Assembly: GCA_011620705.1 (NCBI GenBank) | Contig: WOYR01000018.1 | Location: forward strand, 1-12,778 | Length of the DNA: 12,778 bases | Reading direction: 5' to 3' | Source: Microbacteriaceae bacterium | Lineage (GTDB): Bacteria > Actinomycetota > Actinomycetes > Actinomycetales > Microbacteriaceae | Shown: positions 1-8,400 of the stretch, in pieces | Position numbering within the stretch: position 1 is the stretch's first letter | Layout of the letters: the number at the start of each line of letters is the position of its first letter | Made by a program: the position numbers and the translations under genes | Notes under the pieces: generated by a model | Seen by the model: the letters and a program-made list of their open reading frames with translations, nothing else | What the model was told of the DNA's origin: nothing | Databases searched by the model: none

Positions 1-7
1 ACGGGAC

Positions 8-529
8 GTGGGCGACAGCGTGGTCGCGGCGCGCGGACTGGCTCCCTGGTTATCCGAGCGCGCGGCAGGCCCTCTTCGGGCTGCCGCCCGCCTCGCCGTG
101 ACGGCGAAGGCGGGTGTAAGCACCCGCCGGCTCGCCGCCATCGGCTTGGTGGTCTACGTCGGTGCCGCGGGGGTCGTCCTGCTAGCGCCTGTTTCGTATG
201 GCGGCGTCATCCACGCCATCGCCCACGCGATCCCCGTGCCGCCGGGCATGGGATCGTTCGGCTCCGGCTGGGTGGAGTTCGCGGCGAACGTCGCCCTGTT
301 CGTGCCGCTGGGATTCCTGCTGACGGTTCTCCTGCGGAATCCGCTCTGGGGGGCGCTCATAGGCGCCCTGGTCTCGGTCGCGGTCGAGTTCGCCCAGATG
401 GGCATCCCGCACCGGGACCCCGTGGTGCGCGATGTCATCTCGAACACGATGGGCGCCGTTGTCGGCGCGCTCCTGGCCTGGCTGATCGTAGTGCGTCGAG
501 GTCGCAGGGCCGCGCGGCGACAGGGCTAA
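8..529 (+). CDS. VanZ-family integral membrane protein
   Basis: Small polytopic membrane protein of the VanZ-like family; the biochemical role is unknown in most members, though VanZ itself gives low-level teicoplanin resistance. Four hydrophobic segments are visible at about residues 43-62, 90-109, 113-131 and 146-163. The family signatures are present: NVALFVPLGF at 94-103, an E-x-x-Q in helix three (E127, Q130), and the RD..RD.ISN.MG loop at 136-149 leading into the last helix. The tail is basic (RRGRRAARR), consistent with a cytoplasmic C-terminus. The start is uncertain: GTG at 8 lies at the window edge, the frame is open to base 2, and GTG at 98 would remove a non-hydrophobic 30-residue N-terminus but has no good Shine-Dalgarno. 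Its TAA overlaps the stop of the convergent beta-propeller gene. Family call firm, start weak. Confidence 0.85.
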   Translation: MGDSVVAARGLAPWLSERAAGPLRAAARLAVTAKAGVSTRRLAAIGLVVYVGAAGVVLLAPVSYGGVIHAIAHAIPVPPGMGSFGSGWVEFAANVALFVPLGFLLTVLLRNPLWGALIGALVSVAVEFAQMGIPHRDPVVRDVISNTMGAVVGALLAWLIVVRRGRRAARRQG

Positions 530-1539
530 GGATGCACGACCGACGGCGACCAAGCGTGCGGGATGAAGATCGTCGGGTCGGCTGAGCCGTCGGCCGGCAT
601 GCTCCACACGTCGCTGTCGCCGGCAACCCCGGTGCGTGGCAGGCCGTAGAGAACGATCGAGTCGTCGAGCCATTCGACCTGGTCGTCGACGCTGCGCTTC
701 TCCGGTAGCACGGTCTCGACCTTCGTCTTCAGGTCGAGCACGGCGATGCGCCAGTTCGGCTGACTGAAGGTACCGGTGTTCTTCTTGAAGGCGACGCGGG
801 TGCCGTCGGGGGAGAGGGACGGGCACTCGGCGGCCTTGTGCTCGGCGGTGAGCGTCCGCTTGACGAGGTCGCCCCGCACGAGCCAGGTCGAGCCCGCGCT
901 CGCCGCGGTCGCATAGAAGTAGCGGTCGTCGTCGCCGAATGTGACGCCCCACACGTTCCGGTCGGCCGCGTTGATCCGCGAGCCATCGACCATCAGCTTG
1001 AACTGCTCGAGGCTGCCGTAGCTCTTGCCGGCCGCCGTCACGATGATCGTCTCGGTCGAGAAGCCGACCGTCGCATAGGACTCTCCGGTGATGAAGGAGG
1101 TCTCCGCGACGAGCTTCGAGTCGGCCGAGATCCGGGTTCGACTGGGGATCCCGGGCAGCGACCAGGTCTGCTCCTGCTTGCCGGTGGCGCCGGTCTGCAC
1201 GGCGGTCCAGGTGGTGACGACCCCGGCATCCGTCTTCAGGCACATCGTGAGCTTCGTCGTCGCGTATACCCGGTCGCAGATCTGCGAGGAGACCGAGCGG
1301 GGTCCGCCGGGGTCGTCGAGCGGGACACTGGCCACCTTGCCGTAGTCGGCTCCGGACGCCGTGTTGCGGAACTGCACGCGCTCGCCTGTGAAGGTGGCCA
1401 CCGGTGTCGCCTCCACCGAGCTCGGCGCGTTCTTCGCAGCCTGGGAACGGGTGAAGGCGAGGGTGCCGAAGACGATCACGACGATCAGCGCGACCGCCGA
1501 GATGGCGCTCAGCAGCGCGATGCGATAGCGCCGGTTCAC
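526..1539 (-). CDS. Membrane-anchored TolB-like beta-propeller protein
   Basis: Predicted 337-residue protein with one N-terminal transmembrane segment (about residues 7-29) after a short basic start, and the rest outside the membrane. The outer part resembles a degenerate TolB/PD40-type propeller: repeats of the type S-x-D-x-x-x-V-A (ISADSKLVAE, and LSPDGTRVAF with SPDG at 243-246), then VWSMPADGS and a final WSPSVV near the C-terminus. Propellers of this kind usually bind proteins or glycans; no catalytic residues are visible and no specific ligand can be named. I chose GTG at 1537-1539 because it forms a GTGA overlap with the MFS stop, and the frame further upstream has no hydrophobic or family-like sequence. 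It is the last gene of a four-gene run, so translational coupling to the transporter is likely. Three cysteines lie in the exported part. Confidence 0.8.
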   Translation of the reverse strand: MNRRYRIALLSAISAVALIVVIVFGTLAFTRSQAAKNAPSSVEATPVATFTGERVQFRNTASGADYGKVASVPLDDPGGPRSVSSQICDRVYATTKLTMCLKTDAGVVTTWTAVQTGATGKQEQTWSLPGIPSRTRISADSKLVAETSFITGESYATVGFSTETIIVTAAGKSYGSLEQFKLMVDGSRINAADRNVWGVTFGDDDRYFYATAASAGSTWLVRGDLVKRTLTAEHKAAECPSLSPDGTRVAFKKNTGTFSQPNWRIAVLDLKTKVETVLPEKRSVDDQVEWLDDSIVLYGLPRTGVAGDSDVWSMPADGSADPTIFIPHAWSPSVVHP

Positions 1540-2855
1540 ACGCTCACGTCCGCCCGGTAGCGGCGGGCGCTTCGAAGGACCAGCGCGACGATGGGGATAG
1601 CTGCCGCCACCGCGATGGAGACGATCAGCATCGACCACTCACGGCCGAGGGCGAACCACAGGAGGCCGAATCCGGCACTGGAGATGAACCGTGCGATCGC
1701 GACGACCGTCTGCGCCGCGCCGATGGCGGTCGCGCGGGTCTCGCTGTTCGTGAACTGGGTGGCGAGCACCGACAGGATGCCGTCGGTCGCTGCGTAGTAG
1801 CCGCCGAGCAGGATGAGGCACAGGATCGTGATCGCCGCTCCGGTGATCGGCACAGTGGCCGACACGTACGCCGCGAGCAGCAGCCCGTGACCGAACACGA
1901 ACATGCGGGCGCGGCCGAAGCGGTCGGCCAGCCGACCGATCGGCACCGCGAAGGTCAGAAAGGCGATGTTCGTGCCGACGTAGAGCAGCGGAAAGAACTG
2001 GGCGGCGAACGGGCTGCGGTTCTGCAGCACCAGGTAGATGAATCCGTCGCCGATGGTCAGCACGCCCAGCAGGCCGGCGACCAGCAGAAGCCGCTTGAGT
2101 CCGGGATTGTTGAGCTCCCGCCACCTGGCACGGGCGGTGACGCGCGGCCGGGCGCGAGCCTTCGCGGCGATGGCGGTCGCCTCATCGCCGGGTGCCTCGC
2201 GGTCGACAACCGCCGTCGAGCGGGTGCGCACGTTCGGGACGATGATCCCGAGCACGGCGGCGCCGACGAGGGCGAAGGCGAGGGAGACGACGAAGACCGT
2301 GCTGAACCCATTGGGGATGACGAGCAGGATCAGGAACGCAAGCAGGGGTCCGATCGCCGCGCCGGTGTTGTCGAGAGCGCGGTGCACCCCGAACGACGCC
2401 GCCAGGTTCCCCGGCTTCGAGGACGCCGTGATCAGCGCATCGCGCGGCGCCGTGCGGATGCCCTTGCCCAGCCGGTCGGCGGTCAACACCGCGGTGAGGC
2501 CCGCGAAGCTGGTGACGAACAGCAGAAAGATGCGAGCGACGGCCGCCAGGCCGTATCCGGAGAAGGCGACCCACTTCGGCTGATCCACGCGGTCGGCCGC
2601 CCAGCCGGCGCCGAGCCGCACGATGGCGCTGACGCCCTGGTAGATCCCTTCGAGGAATCCGTATGCGACTGTCGACAATCCGATGACGCCCGTCACATAG
2701 AGGGGCAGGATGGCAGCCACGGACTCCGAGGACACGTCGGTCAGCATGCTGACGATTCCCAGCGAAATGACGACGGACGAGACCCTGTTGGCGACCTTCG
2801 GTCCCCGCGGGGTGCCCTCGGGATCCTTCGGCTGATTGGTCAGGGAGATGTACAC
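1536..2855 (-). CDS. MFS transporter, 439 residues
   Basis: Twelve-helix major facilitator superfamily permease; substrate unknown. The N-terminal half carries the subgroup hallmark TDVSSE (39-44) in helix one, a motif-A-like GWAADR at 84-89, and DRLGKGIRTAPRDAL at about 127-141. The last motif recurs in a large group of poorly characterised bacterial MFS exporters. A basic, Arg/Ala-rich cytoplasmic linker (about 205-245) separates the halves. The second half repeats the motif-A pattern as GRLADRFGRARMF between two helices. The start is GTG at 2853-2855, four bases after the stop of the upstream anchored protein, with a purine-rich stretch just before it (GGGGAAGAGCTGAGG). Its TGA overlaps the next start. 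Context beside an acyltransferase and two anchored proteins suggests export of an envelope-related metabolite, but this is inference. Confidence 0.9.
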   Translation of the reverse strand: MYISLTNQPKDPEGTPRGPKVANRVSSVVISLGIVSMLTDVSSESVAAILPLYVTGVIGLSTVAYGFLEGIYQGVSAIVRLGAGWAADRVDQPKWVAFSGYGLAAVARIFLLFVTSFAGLTAVLTADRLGKGIRTAPRDALITASSKPGNLAASFGVHRALDNTGAAIGPLLAFLILLVIPNGFSTVFVVSLAFALVGAAVLGIIVPNVRTRSTAVVDREAPGDEATAIAAKARARPRVTARARWRELNNPGLKRLLLVAGLLGVLTIGDGFIYLVLQNRSPFAAQFFPLLYVGTNIAFLTFAVPIGRLADRFGRARMFVFGHGLLLAAYVSATVPITGAAITILCLILLGGYYAATDGILSVLATQFTNSETRATAIGAAQTVVAIARFISSAGFGLLWFALGREWSMLIVSIAVAAAIPIVALVLRSARRYRADVSV

Positions 2856-2859
2856 GGCC

Positions 2860-3438
2860 TCAGCTCTTCCCCGCCGTGAAGGCGGCGAAGACGCTCACAC
2901 CCGTTCGGCCCGAGTCCGCTGTCGTCGTCACGGTGATGCTGTCGCTCCCTCGGGTGTAGCTCGTCGCCGTCGTTCCGGGAGCGGACGGCGCCGCGGATGC
3001 CGTCAGACCCAGTTCGGTGAAGACGCTTTGGAAGTAGCTCTGCACGTCGCCGACGGACGCCGCCGAGGTCCCGACGAGGGTGACCTGCATGTGCACGCCC
3101 TCGGTGGCGATCGCGCTGTTCGCGACCGACATCCCGGGTGGGATGGAGATGACGCCGGTCGGGAATCCGGCGACAAGCGTGCCCTTGGCGCTCGCTGACT
3201 TCGGCAGCGGCGCCGTCACCAGCGGGGTCGGATCGGTGCCCAAGTGCGCGGTGGTCGGTGTCGCCGTCGGGGGGAGCACCTCGGTGCCGCTGCCGGCTGC
3301 GCGCGTCGGCGTTGGGCTGGGCGCCGCGGGCGGACCGAATCCGCCGGTCGCCAGGAACACGCCCACCACCACGACCGCGAGCATGACGAGCGCCCCCGTG
3401 AGGATGAACGCGAGCCGCTGCCGGGTGATGGACTTCAT
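2860..3438 (-). CDS. Membrane-anchored protein with Pro/Thr-rich linker, function unknown
   Basis: I do not recognise the family. The 192-residue product begins MKSITRQRL, followed by a single hydrophobic segment at about 9-31, a low-complexity Pro/Thr/Ala linker at about 35-80 (for example PAAPSPTPT) and a C-terminal domain at about 86-192. That domain has no cysteines; its order of strand, helix and strand (VHMQVTLVGT, then a helical SYFQSVFTELGL, then DSITVTTT) suggests a small alpha/beta fold outside the cell. The topology is that of a signal-anchored extracytoplasmic protein. The ATG at 3436-3438 was chosen over longer in-frame starts because those would run through the preceding acyltransferase gene; the gap to it is 10 bases. 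The ribosome-binding site is weak, so coupling to the upstream gene is likely. It is the second gene of the run that ends with the propeller. Confidence 0.8.
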   Translation of the reverse strand: MKSITRQRLAFILTGALVMLAVVVVGVFLATGGFGPPAAPSPTPTRAAGSGTEVLPPTATPTTAHLGTDPTPLVTAPLPKSASAKGTLVAGFPTGVISIPPGMSVANSAIATEGVHMQVTLVGTSAASVGDVQSYFQSVFTELGLTASAAPSAPGTTATSYTRGSDSITVTTTADSGRTGVSVFAAFTAGKS

Positions 3439-3448
3439 GCGCCGACCA

Positions 3449-4057
3449 TCATGCGGACGGCTCGACGGGCGACAGTATCCCATCCGCCTCGCGGTAGAGC
3501 TCGCCGGTGAGCGGGCAGCGGAAGTCGTCTCCGTCGGCGACCAGCCGAGCTCCGGCGCGCCCGACCCAGCCGATGCGCCGCGCGGGGCTCCCGGCGACGA
3601 GTGCGTAGGCCGCGACATCCCTGGTCACGGTCGCGCCGGCGGCCACCAGGGACCATTCGCCGATCTCGACGGGGGCGATGCAGACCGAGCGCGCGCCGAT
3701 CGCCGCGCCGGTGCGCACGGTCACACCGACCGCATGCCAGTCGTCGCCCGACTTGCGGGAGCCGTCGGGATTGATCGCCCGCGGGTAGACGTCGTTGGTG
3801 AAGACGACAGCGGGGCCGACGAACACCCCGTCGTCGAGCACGGCGGGCTCGTAGAGGAGTGCGTAGTTCTGGACCTTGCAGTTGCGTCCGAGCACGACAC
3901 CCGGCCCGACATAGGCGCCGCGCCCCAGGCTGGAGCCCTCGCCGATCACGGCATCCTCGCGGACGTGCGCGAGATCCCAGACGACCACACCGGCTCCCAG
4001 GCGCGCTCCGTCATCCACCTGGGCGGTGGCGGCGATTCGGGCGGGGGTGTTCGGCAC
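3449..4057 (-). CDS. Left-handed beta-helix acyltransferase, WbpD/WlbB-like
   Basis: 202-residue acyltransferase with hexapeptide repeats over about residues 5-150 (patterns such as VREDAVIGEGSSLG and AYVGPGVVLGRNC). The FTNDVYPRA stretch at 86-94 matches the segment that, in WlbB/WbpD enzymes, contributes a conserved Asn at the sugar amino group. Those enzymes N-acetylate UDP-2-acetamido-3-amino-2,3-dideoxy-glucuronate in surface-polysaccharide synthesis using acetyl-CoA. GSPARRIGWVGRAG after the helix and a CPLTGELY tail also fit this group. The partner enzymes (WbpA, WbpB, WbpE types) are not in the window, so the actual acceptor sugar is unproven. The start is GTG at 4055-4057, preceded by GAGAGG seven to twelve bases upstream. 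It heads the leftward run and faces lhgO across a short divergent region. Confidence 0.85.
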   Translation of the reverse strand: MPNTPARIAATAQVDDGARLGAGVVVWDLAHVREDAVIGEGSSLGRGAYVGPGVVLGRNCKVQNYALLYEPAVLDDGVFVGPAVVFTNDVYPRAINPDGSRKSGDDWHAVGVTVRTGAAIGARSVCIAPVEIGEWSLVAAGATVTRDVAAYALVAGSPARRIGWVGRAGARLVADGDDFRCPLTGELYREADGILSPVEPSA

Positions 4058-4209
4058 GGCTGACCTCTCGGAGCGGCGAGTCTCAGCCCTCGCCGGGATG
4101 ACGGCACCCGAAGGCGGCGGGGTCGGGCATCCCCTGACTGCTAGCGTAATCGCACACAGTTGAGGCCTGAAGGCCCCAGAACGAGAGCCCGAGGAGCGTG
4201 CAGCGCGGC
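4058..4209. promoter_or_regulatory. Divergent intergenic region between acyltransferase operon and lhgO
   Basis: About 150 bases with no convincing ORF, and the only point from which both flanking genes can be started. The most AT-rich stretch is 4139-4165 (TGCTAGCGTAATCGCAC and following). It contains TAGCGT (4142-4147) on the plus strand and, overlapping it, TACGCT on the minus strand; both fit the TANNNT pattern of actinobacterial -10 boxes. I could not find a strong TTGACA-like -35 on either strand. The right end carries GAGAG (4183-4187) and GAGGAG (4191-4196) for lhgO. Promoter assignment is tentative. Confidence 0.35.
4064..4069 (-). promoter_or_regulatory. Shine-Dalgarno for the acyltransferase GTG start
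   Basis: Read on the minus strand, GAGAGG ends six bases before the GTG at 4057. It supports this start, which also places the first residues directly before the first beta-helix coil, and the family typically begins there. Confidence 0.6.
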
Positions 4210-5415
4210 ATGGACGACTATCTGGTCATCGGTGCGGGGCTCGTCGGGCTGGCGACTGCGCGGGCGATCCTCGAGCGGCTCCCGGACGCCCGCATCACCG
4301 TGGTCGAGAAGGCCGCCGATGTGGCGGCCGGCCAGAGCGGGCACAACTCCGGAGTCATTCACGCCGGCATCTACTATGCGCCCGGCTCCCTCAAGGCCGA
4401 GTTGTGCCGCCGGGGTCGGATCGAGACCGTCGAGTTCTGCGAGCGCTACGGCATCCCGTACTCGCTGGTCGGCAAGCTGATCGTCGCGACCGACGAGACG
4501 TCCAAGGTCCGTCTCGACGACCTGGAGCGGCGCTCGATCGAGAACCGGATCGTCGTCGAGCGGATCGGCGCGCGCGGCCTGGCCGAGCTCGAACCCAACG
4601 TGCAGGGGGTGGATGCCCTGCTCTCGCCGACCACGGGCATCGTCAACTACCAGCTGATCGCCGCGGCGATGCGCGACGAGCTAGCGGAAGCAGGAGTCCA
4701 GCTGCACTTCGGCGTCGAGGTGACTTCGATCGTCGAGGAGGACGGCATCGACGGCGGATCGGTGCGGGTTCGCACCGCGGAAGGCGGCGAGTGGACGGCG
4801 CGTCGGCTGATCGCGTGCGCGGGCCTGCAGGCCGACCGGATCGCCAAGCTCGCCGGCATCGACATCGACTTCAAGATCGTCCCGTTCCGCGGCGAGTACT
4901 TCGAGCTGCCCGCCTCGCGCGCCGACTTCGTGGATCACCTCATCTACCCGGTGCCCGATCCTTCGATGCCGTTCCTCGGCGTGCACATCAGCCCGACGAT
5001 CGACGGCCGCGTGACGGTCGGGCCGAACGCGGTGCTCGGCTGGGCGCGCGAGGGTTACCCGCGCGGCTCAGTGCGGCCGAAGGACGTGCTCGACTTCGCG
5101 AGCTACGGCGGCTTCTGGCGGATGGCCGCCCACAACGCACGCCCCGCCATCATCGAGATGAAGAACTCGCTCCTCAAATCGGGGTACCTCGAGGAGTGCC
5201 GCAAGTACGCTGCGGGCCTGACGCTGCAGGATCTTGGCGAGCGCTCGGCCGGCATCCGCGCCCAGGCGGTGCGCCGCGACGGGTCGTTCATCGAGGACTT
5301 CCAGTTCGAGACGACCGCGCGCCAGATCCACGTCAGCAACGCCCCGTCGCCGGCCGCCACGTCGTCGATCCCGATCGGACGGATGATCGCCGACCGCCTG
5401 CTCGCCTCGGTCTGA
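4210..5415 (+). CDS. lhgO: L-2-hydroxyglutarate oxidase/dehydrogenase (FAD, DAO family)
   Basis: FAD enzyme that oxidises L-2-hydroxyglutarate to 2-oxoglutarate; the E. coli homologue passes electrons to the membrane quinone pool. The 401-residue product has the N-terminal dinucleotide-binding motif GAGLVG (8-13) with the ribose-binding acid E33 at the end of strand two. Next comes the LhgO-type signature HNSGVIHAGIYYAPGSLKA beginning at 45. The C-terminal part has GERSAGIRAQAVRRDG and NAPSPAATSSIPIG (377-390), also typical. Length is close to the usual 400-420. ATG at 4210 fits family N-termini; GAGGAG lies 13 bases upstream, which is long. GTG at 4198 would add four residues and cannot be excluded. 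Neither CsiD nor GabD-type genes adjoin it, so it may serve metabolite repair rather than lysine or glutarate catabolism (inference). Confidence 0.92.
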   Translation: MDDYLVIGAGLVGLATARAILERLPDARITVVEKAADVAAGQSGHNSGVIHAGIYYAPGSLKAELCRRGRIETVEFCERYGIPYSLVGKLIVATDETSKVRLDDLERRSIENRIVVERIGARGLAELEPNVQGVDALLSPTTGIVNYQLIAAAMRDELAEAGVQLHFGVEVTSIVEEDGIDGGSVRVRTAEGGEWTARRLIACAGLQADRIAKLAGIDIDFKIVPFRGEYFELPASRADFVDHLIYPVPDPSMPFLGVHISPTIDGRVTVGPNAVLGWAREGYPRGSVRPKDVLDFASYGGFWRMAAHNARPAIIEMKNSLLKSGYLEECRKYAAGLTLQDLGERSAGIRAQAVRRDGSFIEDFQFETTARQIHVSNAPSPAATSSIPIGRMIADRLLASV

Positions 5416-5437
5416 GGCCGACCGCCGGATCAGGCGG
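5404..5437. terminator. Possible weak bidirectional terminator between lhgO and hrpA
   Basis: Two small adjacent hairpins lie at the tail-to-tail junction: GCCTC/GAGGC (5404-5408 with 5414-5418, loop of five) and CCGCC/GGCGG (5422-5426 with 5433-5437, loop of six containing the hrpA stop). Stems are only five pairs and no U-run follows on either strand, so this is weak evidence. The 14-base gap leaves little room for anything else. Confidence 0.25.
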
Positions 5438-8400
5438 CGAGCGCCTTGCGGATGCGCTGCACCGACACGGCGCCCGCGGTGCCGAGTTGCTGGGCGAAGA
5501 GGCTGAGGCGCAGCTCCTCGAGCATCCAGCGCACCGGGATCAGGCGTGTCGGGGTCTCAGGGCTCAGGGGCAGTGCGCCCCCGGCATCCGTGTAGAGCGC
5601 AGTCGCCAGCTCGACCTCGGTGAGCCAGGTGCGGTCGCGCCCGGGCGCGTCGGCGAGCCTGCCGACGCGGTGGGTGATGCCTGCGAGATACACCGGCACT
5701 CGCCGCAGCTGCGTCACGCCGGTGATGCGCAGGAACCCCGGATGCACGAGCGCGTCGAGCTGCGAGCGGGCATCCGCGAGCGGGGCCATCAAGCTGAGGC
5801 TCGAGGCGCGCGAGATGGCGCGGTCGGCCTCCCGCGCCGCGCCGAGCACCTTCGCCGCGAGCGAGACGGTCGCGAACAGGGCCTCGACGAGATGTGCATC
5901 GACCTCGCCGCGCAGGGCCTCGAAGGCCGCGCGGGTGAAGGGCAGCGGATCGACGGTCGCGGCATCCACCAGCTGGTCGATCGTGGCCAGCAGTGCGTCG
6001 TCGAACATGGCCGCGGTCGAGGGGTAGGGGCTGGCTGCGAGCTGCAGCTTCTCGGTCCCGGTCAGGTGGTCCTGCACGTAGCCCGTGGGGCTCGGCACGG
6101 TGAGCGCGACGAGGCGGCGGATGCCGCGGGCATGCTGCCATGACTGGTCGGCCGCAGTGCCGAAGACGCGGATCGCCACCGAGCCGCCCTCGTCGACGAG
6201 CGCCGGGTAGCCGGTGATGGAGCCCGTCGGGATCAGCGTCTCGAGTCTCGTCGGCAGCCCGTCGAAGTCCCACGAGGTGAGGCCGGCGCGTTCGAGGTCG
6301 CTGGTGGGCGCAGCCGCCGCCGTGATCTTGGCAACGCTCGTGCGCGAACGTTCGGTGAGGGTGGTCTGCAGCGCGATCAGGCTCTTCGAAGACGCGACAC
6401 GCCGACCGCGCTCGTCGACGGCGGCGAAGGTCATGCGCAGGTGCGGCGGCAGGCGGGACGCATCGAAGTCGGACGGCGCGATCACCGCGCGGGTGAGGGT
6501 ACGGATGCGCTCGGCGAGGAATACCACCAGCTCGGCATCGGGGTCGGCATCGCTCAGCAGCCGGCGCGCCCAGTCGGCGGCCGGCACCACGTTGCGGCGG
6601 ATCGGTTTCGGCAGGGTCTTGAGCATGGCGGTCACGAGTTCCTCGCGCAGACCCGGCACCAGCCAGTCGAAGCCGCGGTCCTCGAGGCGGGGGAGCAGCG
6701 GGAGGGGGATCTCGACCGTCACCCCGTCGTCGTCGGCACCCGGTTCGAAGCGGTAGCGCAGCGGCAACTGCTGCTCGCCCTGCACCCATTCGCTCGGGAA
6801 CGCATCCGCGTCGAGCTCGGCATCCGGCTCCTCCTCGAGCAGTTCGCCGCGCGTCATGGTCAGCAGCGCCGGCGTCTCGGTGCGCGCCAGCTTCCACCAC
6901 TGCTCGAAACGGCGCACATCCGTCACTTCGGCCGGCACCCGCCGGTCGTAGAAGTCGAGGACCGCCTCGTCGTCGATGAGGATGTCGCGCCTCCGCGTCC
7001 TCTCCTCCACCTCGCTGAGCTCGTCCCGCAAGGCCCGGTTCGCGCGCACGAACTCGTAGAGCCCGTTCCGCTCGATGGAGTACGGCCAGTCGCCCTCGAC
7101 CATCGCGTGCCGCAGGAACAGTTCGCGCGCCTGCTGCGGGTCGATCCGGGACAGCTGGATGCGCCGCTTCGGCACGATCGGCACGCCGTAGAGCGTGACC
7201 TTCTCGTCGGCGACCGCCGATCCCTGCCGCTTCTCCCAGCGCGGCTCGCCGTAGCTCCGCTTCACGAGTTCGCCCGCGAGCTGCTCAGCCCACGCCGGAT
7301 CGATCGCGGCGACCGTGCGGGCGAACAGCCTGCTCGTCTCGACCAGCTCGGCGGCCATCACGGCCGGCGGCCCCTTGCGCGCCAGCGACGAGCCCGGGAA
7401 GATCGTGAAGCGCTGGTTGCGGGCGCCGAGGTACTCGCGGCTCTTCGGCTCCCGCCCCTCGCGCGGCCTCTCCTTGGGATTCGTCTTCGTGACGCGCTCG
7501 TCACGCAGCCCGATGCGACTGAGCAGGCCCGCCAGCAGCGACTTGTGGATGGCGTCGGGATCCACTTTGGCCTCGCCAGGCTTGATACCGAGTTGCGAAC
7601 CCGCCCTGACGAGTTGCCGATAGAGGTCCTGCCACTCGCGGATGCGCAGGTAGTTGAGGAACTCGCTCCTGCACAGCCGCCGGAACGCGCTGCTCGACAG
7701 CGCCTTCTGCTGCTCCTCGAGGTAGTTCCAGAGCTTCAACAGCCCGAGGAAGTCGCTGCTCGGGTCGGCGAAGCGGGCGTGCAGCTGCTCGGCCTGCGCG
7801 CGCTTCTCAAGGGGGCGCTCGCGCACATCCTGGATGCTCAGCCCGGCGACGATCGCAGCCACCTCGCGCACCACGCCGTTGCGCTCGGCCTCGACGAGCA
7901 TCCGTCCGAAGCGCGGATCGAGCGGCAGGGCCGCGAGCTCGCGCCCGACCTTCGTGATCCTGGTCCGGCCGGCGGTGCGGTCGCGCGTGATCGCGCCGAG
8001 CTCCAGCAGCAGATCCATGCCGTCCTGGATGCCGCGCGAATCCGGCGGCTGCAGGAAGGGGAACGCCGCGATGTCGCCGAGCCCGATGGAGATCATCTGC
8101 AGGATGACGGCGGCCAGGTTGGTCCGCAGGATCTCTGGGTCGGTGAAGGCCGGCCGCTTCTCGAAGTCCTCCTCCGAGTAGAGCCGGATCGCGATCCCGT
8201 CGCTGGTGCGTCCGGCGCGCCCCGAGCGCTGATCGGCGCTGGCCTGGCTGATCGCCTCGATCGGCAGCCGCTGCACCTTCGCGCGCACACTGTAGCGCGA
8301 GACGCGTGCGGTGCCGGTGTCGATCACGTACTTGATGCCCGGCACGGTCAGGCTGGTCTCGGCGACGTTGGTGGCGAGCACGACCCGGCGCAGGATGCCG

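Noticed and set aside
182..1243. 353-codon minus-strand frame over the VanZ/propeller junction
   Set aside because: Composition is Arg/His/Asp-heavy and it is antisense to VanZ and out of frame with the propeller gene; no hydrophobic or domain structure.
526..1539. TGAT in the propeller protein (VQTGATGK) as an ApbE flavinylation site
   Set aside because: The known target motif needs Asp three residues before the Ser/Thr; here it is Ala. The site lies in a propeller without an FMN-bind domain, in a different operon.
4404..6143. 579-codon plus-strand frame overlapping lhgO and the hrpA tail
   Set aside because: Arg/Ala/Gly-rich shadow frame crossing the lhgO stop and continuing antisense to hrpA; no recognisable motif, whereas lhgO in another frame has complete family signatures.
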